The notes below the pieces were generated by a model. The model had not been told where the DNA came from and did no database searches. It was given only the letters and a program-made list of their open reading frames with translations. Positions 58,405-64,000 of a stretch of 64,000 nt of DNA are shown here, piece after piece. This DNA comes from Gemmatimonadaceae bacterium. Lineage in GTDB: Bacteria; Latescibacterota; UBA2968; UBA8231. The stretch spans positions 1 to 64,000 of the forward strand of contig JAPOZM010000109.1 in the NCBI GenBank assembly GCA_026706075.1, given 5' to 3'. The translations under genes were made by a program, and so were the position numbers. Position 1 is the first letter of the stretch, and each line of letters starts with the position of its first letter.

Positions 58405-61400
58405 TCATTGCCGGGGTGCTCCTGCCACGATCTGCACGAAGGTGGCCATGATGTCGGTGTTGTCCGCCCCGCGGAAGGGGTCGTCGTAGGTCCGGCTGTC
58501 GAGGGTCATGCCGGCGTTGGTCACGATCTCGTAGCCGAAGTAGTCGGAACGGTTGGTCATCATCAGAACGTAGACGTTCTGCTCGAAGCTGTTCCAGTCG
58601 TTGCTGCTGTCCTTCAGCCGGTACTTCCAGAAGGGCAGGCCCTGGACGCCGAAGCGGAAAGTGGTCTTCGGCGTCACGTGATAGCTGGCCTTGAAGATGG
58701 GGATGACCGTCGTCTCGTCCGCCAGGGGCACGTCGACGGTCTCCTGGGTGCGCTTGAGCAAGAGCAGCTTCAGGGCCGGGCCGATCTCCAGCCGGTTCTT
58801 GAACCGCCGCCAGGTGTAGTCCGCGCGGTGGACGGAGCTCAAGGCGCGGATCTCGTTGCTCCGCTGAAAGGTGCCGTCGTCGAGGACTCCCCGCTGCTGG
58901 CGGTTGAGCTCGTAGCGCAGGTTATGGTGCATCCGCAGGCCCCTCAGCGGGCTCAGGTCGGCCTGGACGAAGAACCGGTTCGCCCAGCTGTTGCGGTACC
59001 TCAACTCGTCCTCGATCAGGTTCAGGTCCCACTGCTGCTGGTAGCCGAAGCCGGCGAGGTGGACCTTGCCGAAGGGCCCCCGCGAGAAGTCGGAGGAGAC
59101 GAGGACGCGGTCGGGCACGGAGTCCCGGACGCGCTTGAGGGTGTTCTGCACGTGGAGCTGGCCGAGGCGCGGCTGCCTCGCGCTCCAGCTCAGGCGGCCG
59201 TAGTTCATCAGATTGGCGCCGTCGCCGTGCACCTGACGGGAGTCGAGGCGCCCCAGGGAGAGGGCGAGGTTGTTCGTCAGCCTGCAAGTGCCGATGGCGT
59301 GCCAGCCCTCCAGGTCCTCGGCGTAGGGGTAGTCGGGCTCGGGATCGTCCTCGCGGCTGTCGGGACGGTCGTTGTTGTTCATGTCGAGGTCGTAGACGTA
59401 GTCGTCCGACTCGACGTCGTACATCAGGAAGGGCTCGAGGTAGTCGGGCAGGCGGTTGCCGTTCCGGTTGGTGTCCGGCCGGCCGTCGCCGTCGAGGTCC
59501 TTGCCGGGGAAGATGCCGTCGGCGTCGACCCCTTCGTGGACGAAGCCGGAGATGTACTGCTGGAACCAGGAGTCGGGGAAGCGGTCGTCGTCGTCGTTGT
59601 CGTCGACCATCATGAGCCGCAGAGTGCTGTTGAAGTGGGGTACGGCCGGCGTGGCCAGGAGGAGCAGCTCGGTGTTGTACTCCGGCCCCATGTGGAAGTA
59701 CTCGGCGCCCCAGTCGAAGCGCTCGTGCTCCTTGCGGACCACGAGGTACCAGGCCTCGCCCTTCCTGTCGAAGCGCCTCCCGGCGCGAACGGGGGTGGTG
59801 GGATCGGGGCCGACGACGCCGTCGGGGTACTGGAAGTGGTGCAGGCTCCGGGCGTACTCGCCGTCGATCTTCAGGCCGAGGATGTTGGTGCTGAAGTCGG
59901 CGCCGAAGATCTCCATCCCCGTCTCCGACCCGATGTCGAAGGTGATGCGCTGGAGGTTGGACCGGTCCTGGACGTTGCCCGGGGCGCGCTTCACGGTGCG
60001 GTAGAGCGTGGGCTGGGCGTAGCGCCCCGTGTAGGGAACGTCGATCGCCGCCCGAGGATCGTCGAGGTCGTAGTCCCTCTTCCGGGCCACCGTGCCCACC
60101 TCGATCTTGTAGTCGTTGGCCACGAGGGCGTCGAAGGAGACGGACTGGACGAAGCCCTGGCCCGCCAGGTTGAAGTAGTAGACGACGAAGTCGTCGCCCG
60201 AGACCTCGATCGGCCCCGTCTCGTCGCTGCGCCAGCGGAAGGACTGTTCCAGGGGCCGGAAGACGTTGTTCAGGGCATTGTTGCGGATGAGGATCCGGAG
60301 GACCTCTTCCTCGGTGAAGCGCTCGGCCAGGATCTCGTCGGCATTGTCCTTGTAGTAGCTCCGGTCCGTGGAGCCGGGCTCCAGGTTGACGGCCAGGTGC
60401 CACGGCTCCTCGATGGGGAACTCCACGTCGCGCCAGACATAGGTGGTGAACTCGCGGTCGGGGTCGACGGGGTCGTGCAGCCGGAGGTCGCGGAAGAACA
60501 GGTAGTCCATGTACAGGGGCGCCTCGTCGTGGCGGTAGCGCATGTACGTGGTGCCCGTGGGCACGGAGGAGGTGAAGGCCGCCGAGAGCTCGGCGTAGGC
60601 GTTGCGCACCAGGCCCTGGGTGGTGAGCTTGCCCACCGACGTCCGCCGGACGCCGTCGATCTGTTCGATCACGTCTGGGACGATGTCCTTCCGGAGGACC
60701 CCGTTCACATGGATGTTCAGTTCCACGATGTGGGGTCCGCCCCGGTCGTCGTCGGGCGAGTCGTCGGAGATCTTGACGGCGATGATCTCCGGGTAGGGCT
60801 GGTTGTGGCGCAGCACTCCCTTGCGGGAGAAGGCGTGGCCGTAGCTGTCGCTGAAGCTCTCGTGGGCGTTGACGTAGGTCAGCCCGAAGTCGAGCAGGCC
60901 CACGCGGCGCTCCATGTGAAGGGCGCCCATGCGCACCGTGCTCCAGGTCATGAACAGGGCCGACAGGTCGGTCTGCTCGGTGCCCCAGTCGAGGCGGAAG
61001 CCCGGGAAGGCGTTGACCTTGAGGGTCAGGGGCGTGAAGCGCCCCCTCATCTCCTGGGCGATGGTCAGGCTCCCCGACCAGGAGTCGGTCTGCTCCGAGA
61101 CGGTGAGCACGTCCTCGAAGTAGCGCCGGTAGGTCGTCTGCTCGCGGCCGGGATAGTGGTAGAGGTTCCCGGTAATCGCCAGGGAGGAACTGCCCCGGCC
61201 CTGGGGGCCCAGGCCGCGGGTCTCGACCCAGTCGTAGCCGGGGATCCCGTAGGCCAGGCGGTTGCCCAAGGGGCCGTAGTAGAACCGCTTGGGGTCCCGG
61301 TAGGGCGAGAGGATCGTCGGGTAGTTGGTGTACATCCTCTCCCGGTGGGCGTAGTTCCTGTAGGGCTCCGCCGGCCGCCGGAGGAACATCCGGTCGGGCT

Positions 61401-61569
61401 GGACCCGCGGCACCTCGGGGATCTCGATGCCCGTGCGCGGACCCCAGCTCCAGCTATGGGTCTCCTGGGCGCCGGCGAGGGACGGGAGGAGAGCGCCGAT
61501 CCCGGCCAGAACCGACAGGATGGCCCCTCGCGGCCCGAAGCCCCGCAAGCTGATTCCGGAGGGCTCCAC
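58405..61569 (-). CDS. Giant envelope protein, likely outer-membrane beta-barrel with acidic Asn/Asp repeat segment
   Basis: A 1054-aa protein beginning at GTG 61569 (overlap TAGTG) with a signal peptide ending SLAGAQ. It is beta-rich with alternating aromatic strands throughout, especially the last 300 residues, as in large barrels. Residues about 690-760 carry an acidic Ca2+-binding-like segment (DLDGDGRPDTNRNGNRLPDY, then SREDDPEPDYPYAEDLEGWH). It is a paralogue of the next gene. I know of no function; the operon context suggests an outer-membrane partner of the ExbBD/TonB-like complex. Confidence 0.7.
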   Translation of the reverse strand: MEPSGISLRGFGPRGAILSVLAGIGALLPSLAGAQETHSWSWGPRTGIEIPEVPRVQPDRMFLRRPAEPYRNYAHRERMYTNYPTILSPYRDPKRFYYGPLGNRLAYGIPGYDWVETRGLGPQGRGSSSLAITGNLYHYPGREQTTYRRYFEDVLTVSEQTDSWSGSLTIAQEMRGRFTPLTLKVNAFPGFRLDWGTEQTDLSALFMTWSTVRMGALHMERRVGLLDFGLTYVNAHESFSDSYGHAFSRKGVLRHNQPYPEIIAVKISDDSPDDDRGGPHIVELNIHVNGVLRKDIVPDVIEQIDGVRRTSVGKLTTQGLVRNAYAELSAAFTSSVPTGTTYMRYRHDEAPLYMDYLFFRDLRLHDPVDPDREFTTYVWRDVEFPIEEPWHLAVNLEPGSTDRSYYKDNADEILAERFTEEEVLRILIRNNALNNVFRPLEQSFRWRSDETGPIEVSGDDFVVYYFNLAGQGFVQSVSFDALVANDYKIEVGTVARKRDYDLDDPRAAIDVPYTGRYAQPTLYRTVKRAPGNVQDRSNLQRITFDIGSETGMEIFGADFSTNILGLKIDGEYARSLHHFQYPDGVVGPDPTTPVRAGRRFDRKGEAWYLVVRKEHERFDWGAEYFHMGPEYNTELLLLATPAVPHFNSTLRLMMVDDNDDDDRFPDSWFQQYISGFVHEGVDADGIFPGKDLDGDGRPDTNRNGNRLPDYLEPFLMYDVESDDYVYDLDMNNNDRPDSREDDPEPDYPYAEDLEGWHAIGTCRLTNNLALSLGRLDSRQVHGDGANLMNYGRLSWSARQPRLGQLHVQNTLKRVRDSVPDRVLVSSDFSRGPFGKVHLAGFGYQQQWDLNLIEDELRYRNSWANRFFVQADLSPLRGLRMHHNLRYELNRQQRGVLDDGTFQRSNEIRALSSVHRADYTWRRFKNRLEIGPALKLLLLKRTQETVDVPLADETTVIPIFKASYHVTPKTTFRFGVQGLPFWKYRLKDSSNDWNSFEQNVYVLMMTNRSDYFGYEIVTNAGMTLDSRTYDDPFRGADNTDIMATFVQIVAGAPRQ

Positions 61570-64000
61570 TATATCACCGGCCGGAGCCCCACCAGGGCCC
61601 GGAAGAAGAAGATCGAGGTGTTCACGTTGGACTGGGCCCGGAGCGGGGAGTCGAAGGTTCTCTTCTGCACCTGATACCCCACGTTGAAGTTCACCTCGTA
61701 GCCCTGGTAGGTGAAGGTGTTGGCCAGGATGGCCACGTAGTCCTCGCCGTCGAAGTCCCGCGAGGGGTTGACCAGGTCCAGCGAGCGGCTGCGGAGGAAG
61801 GAAAACCCCTGGGCGCCCATGCGCACGCTGGTGAGTGGGGTCAGCTTCCAGTCCAGCCGCAGGATGGGATAGAAGAAGAGCTCGTGGAGCACCGGGATCG
61901 GGAAGCGCTCGTCCGTCAGCTTCTGGGACATCACCTTGATCCGGGGAGTGATGGTGATGCCCCGGAACCGCCCCGAGAGGTGGCGGGGGTACTCTCCCTT
62001 GACCACGGAGGTCGACCGGACGATGCGGTTGGCCTCCCCACCGTCCCGGCCGAACTGGTGGTTGAGGTCGTGCTTGAAGTCGAGGTGGACCTCGACAGGC
62101 TCCAGGCCGGCGAAGTCGAGGGCGGCGTACGCCGTGTTGACGAAGCTGTCCTGCATGCGCAGGGGGTCCTCGATCAGGGTCACGCCGAGACCTGTCCCCG
62201 AAATCCGTCCGCTCACGTCCTCCTGAAGCTCGAAGGTGGCGTTGCGGGGGAAGAGGAAGACGTCGTTGCGGATGTCGTCCTCCACCCTCTTGGCGAAGTC
62301 GATGAGGGTGAATCGCCCCCAGAAGGGGAGGTGGCGTTCGTACACGGCCTTGCCGTACAGAACGTTGTTGTTCCCCCCGGCGGCGATCTGCCGGGTCTGG
62401 TAGCGGCCGACGGTGAGCGACGCGCCCCGCAAGGGGCTCACGCTGGCAAAGAGATGCACGCCCTCCAGGTCGGGGTCGTACGGGTAGTCGACGGTGGGGT
62501 CGTCCTCGCGGATGTCGATGATCCCGTTGTTGTTCAGGTCGTCGCCGTAGTCGTACTCCTCGGGGTTGACGTCGAAGAGCAGGAAGGGCTCGAGGTAGTC
62601 GGGGATGCCGTTGTTGTTGCGGTTCGTCTCGGGCCGTCCGTCCTGGTCGAGGTCGAGGCCCGGGAAGACACCGTCCAGATCGCGCCGCGACTCGATGTAG
62701 TGGGCGTCGGCGAAACGGTCCTTGTCGTCGTTGTCCTCGACCGTGTCGAAGACGAGGGTGCCGTTGAGGGCGCTCTGGTTGAACCCGTCGATGCCCTTCA
62801 GGCCGCCGTGGATCTCGCTGTCCAGGGGGTTGAAGGGCAGTGTCACGAAGCTCTGATACGAGGGGTCCTGAACGTGCAGGGAGGTGCCGTAGTGCGGGTC
62901 CATGGAGAACACCTCACCCCCGAACTCCCACTTCCCTCGCCGCAGGGCGGCGTTGGCGAAGAAGGCGTCTCCCCGGGTGCGGCTGCGTTGGCCGCCGGCC
63001 ACGGGGTAGCGGCGGAAGTCGGTGCTCACGTCGTACTCCGCCCGGAAGGAGAAGTCCTCCACCTCGAGGTCGGCGTGCACCCCGGCGAGCATCCTTCCCG
63101 TCTGCCGGCCGTAACGGAACTCGACGACCTTCAGGTTGGAGAGATCCTGGATCCTGCCCCGGGCGTGGGCCACGTCCTGGAAGTAGAGGGCCCGGTTGCG
63201 GTCGCGCGGGACCCGGTCCTTGCGGGCCCGGGAGGGGACGTTGGCGTAGACCTCGGACATGCTGATCCGGTAGTCGTTGGCGACCCGGGCCCGGAAGGTC
63301 ACGTCGTTCACGTCCCCCTCGCCCAGGGGTACCCAGTAGAGGAGGTACTCCTTGCCGTGGGCCTCGATGTACCCCTTCTCGCCCGGGAACTCCTCGGGCA
63401 GGAGGCCGCTGATGAATTCCACGTACGGCGGGATCTCGCGGCCCAGCTCCCGTGGGTACTCCTTGTCGCCGTTGGGGAAGGCCGGATCGATGTCCTCCAC
63501 GTGGTGGCGGGTCACGACGATGCGCCCCGTGTCGTCGATGCCCGCCGCCGAGGCGGCGTCCGGATGGACCCGCAACTCCGGACGCAGGTCGCCGTTGACG
63601 TAGACCTGGAGATCGTAGACGCGGGGGCCACCGCCGTCCTCGATCGAGCCGTCGGCGAAGCGGACCACCAGGTAGTCGATGGAGGGCGTGTTCCCGGGGA
63701 TGGCCCCGCGCAGGTCCCACTCCCCGCGCCCGAGAAGGCTGTTGATGCGGTACTGGTTGACCCAGACCGCCCCGAGGTTCAGGGCGCCGATGCTGGTCCG
63801 CAGGTGGGAGCCCAGCAGGTAGGTGGCGAAGAAGGGCGGCTGGGTGCCGAAGACGCTGTAGTTGTGCTGCTTGTTGTCGTCGTTGGTGGCGACATCGAAG
63901 ATCGGGTAGTCCAGGCGGGAGTTGATGAGGGTGAAGTCCCCCCTGGACGTGCTCATGTCCCAGCGGATGCCGTTCATCGCCGCCAGGTCCAGGGTCAGGG
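61569..64000 (-). CDS. Paralogous giant envelope protein (5' end outside window)
   Basis: At least 809 residues; the frame stays open to the right edge, so the N-terminus is missing. It shares the layout of the neighbouring protein: YGRQTGRMLAGVHADLEVED in the middle, an acidic segment (DQDGRPETNRNNNGIPDY, then IREDDPTVDYPYDPDLEGVH) and a long barrel-like C-terminus ending GLRPVI. Its TAG overlaps the next GTG by one base. The pair arose by tandem duplication. Confidence 0.75.
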   Translation of the reverse strand, partial: LTLDLAAMNGIRWDMSTSRGDFTLINSRLDYPIFDVATNDDNKQHNYSVFGTQPPFFATYLLGSHLRTSIGALNLGAVWVNQYRINSLLGRGEWDLRGAIPGNTPSIDYLVVRFADGSIEDGGGPRVYDLQVYVNGDLRPELRVHPDAASAAGIDDTGRIVVTRHHVEDIDPAFPNGDKEYPRELGREIPPYVEFISGLLPEEFPGEKGYIEAHGKEYLLYWVPLGEGDVNDVTFRARVANDYRISMSEVYANVPSRARKDRVPRDRNRALYFQDVAHARGRIQDLSNLKVVEFRYGRQTGRMLAGVHADLEVEDFSFRAEYDVSTDFRRYPVAGGQRSRTRGDAFFANAALRRGKWEFGGEVFSMDPHYGTSLHVQDPSYQSFVTLPFNPLDSEIHGGLKGIDGFNQSALNGTLVFDTVEDNDDKDRFADAHYIESRRDLDGVFPGLDLDQDGRPETNRNNNGIPDYLEPFLLFDVNPEEYDYGDDLNNNGIIDIREDDPTVDYPYDPDLEGVHLFASVSPLRGASLTVGRYQTRQIAAGGNNNVLYGKAVYERHLPFWGRFTLIDFAKRVEDDIRNDVFLFPRNATFELQEDVSGRISGTGLGVTLIEDPLRMQDSFVNTAYAALDFAGLEPVEVHLDFKHDLNHQFGRDGGEANRIVRSTSVVKGEYPRHLSGRFRGITITPRIKVMSQKLTDERFPIPVLHELFFYPILRLDWKLTPLTSVRMGAQGFSFLRSRSLDLVNPSRDFDGEDYVAILANTFTYQGYEVNFNVGYQVQKRTFDSPLRAQSNVNTSIFFFRALVGLRPVI

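Noticed and set aside
58357..61674. Very long open frame on the + strand (about 1100 codons)
   Set aside because: It runs antisense to the giant envelope protein genes. Its Val/Asp/Glu/Gly-rich, unstructured composition is what GC-rich antisense of real genes gives; no start site or family match.
1..64000. CRISPR arrays, tRNA/rRNA genes, transposases, integrases
   Set aside because: No spaced direct repeats, no recognisable RNA-gene landmarks and no recombinase motifs were found by reading both strands; a dedicated RNA-gene scan was not possible.

Overview
The window is GC-rich and densely coded. The best guess is an uncultured bacterium of the FCB group, of the Latescibacterota / Krumholzibacteriota / Eisenbacteria kind. 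The reasons are that many secreted proteins carry a C-terminal FlgD-like module with a (N/W)xPNPFN motif, as in type A sorting domains of FCB bacteria, and that the gene content fits: DUF362, a DUF6785-like membrane protein, sulfatase, amidohydrolases, CRTAC1, DUF4340, DUF4159 and DUF5683. The exact phylum cannot be fixed from the sequence. No rRNA, tRNA, CRISPR array or intact insertion sequence was seen.

Bases 1-18950 (mostly + strand) are a surface-protein region. It holds the tail of a repeat protein, a 416-aa tagged exoprotein, a frameshifted FlgD-module gene with a broken YWTD remnant, a 1795-aa Ig/cadherin/FN3/Calx-beta adhesin ending in an autotransporter-like barrel, a lipoprotein, two large secreted metallopeptidase-like proteins (one with Big_1 repeats, one with 21 WD40 repeats), and a dockerin/CARDB protein. 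Between 13.2 and 13.9 kb lies a mosaic of gene fragments that includes a 74-bp exact copy of sequence from 10.3 kb.

Bases 19281-28367 (+) hold catabolic and exported genes: an amidohydrolase and a sulfatase, a sulfatase-fragment relic, a discoidin-like gene on the other strand, then a tight operon of DUF362 protein, multi-pass membrane protein and two small amidohydrolase-fold proteins that have lost metal ligands. A lower-GC two-gene insert follows (ArsR-type repressor with a palindromic operator, and a VOC protein). Bases 29175-35495 (-) look like a sugar or sugar-acid operon: mannonate-dehydratase-like protein, unknown TIM-barrel-like protein, Ldh_2 dehydrogenase, mutarotase-like secreted protein and a CRTAC1 protein. 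A decayed toxin-antitoxin patch lies at 35637-36249.

Bases 36371-44894 (-) form one operon, read J-domain protein, YjfI/YbjN-like protein, PspA, exported FAD oxidoreductase, membrane spermidine synthase, DUF4178-like protein, lipoprotein, DUF350, K+ channel with RCK domain, AdoMet decarboxylase. It joins polyamine synthesis to envelope-stress and ion-channel functions and has a recognisable promoter at 44932-44960.

Bases 45101-64000 (-) form a long, mostly overlapping gene chain: two giant paralogous envelope proteins, DUF5683, FN3 lipoprotein, a TonB-like/DUF4159 protein, ExbB/TolQ, two ExbD/TolR, DUF4340, two TPR proteins, a lipoprotein, a CsgG/FlgT-like protein and a beta-sandwich-DUF59 fusion. 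This looks like an energised trans-envelope machine, in layout like TonB or Agl-Glt systems. It and the polyamine/PspA operon are the best candidates for an undescribed system.
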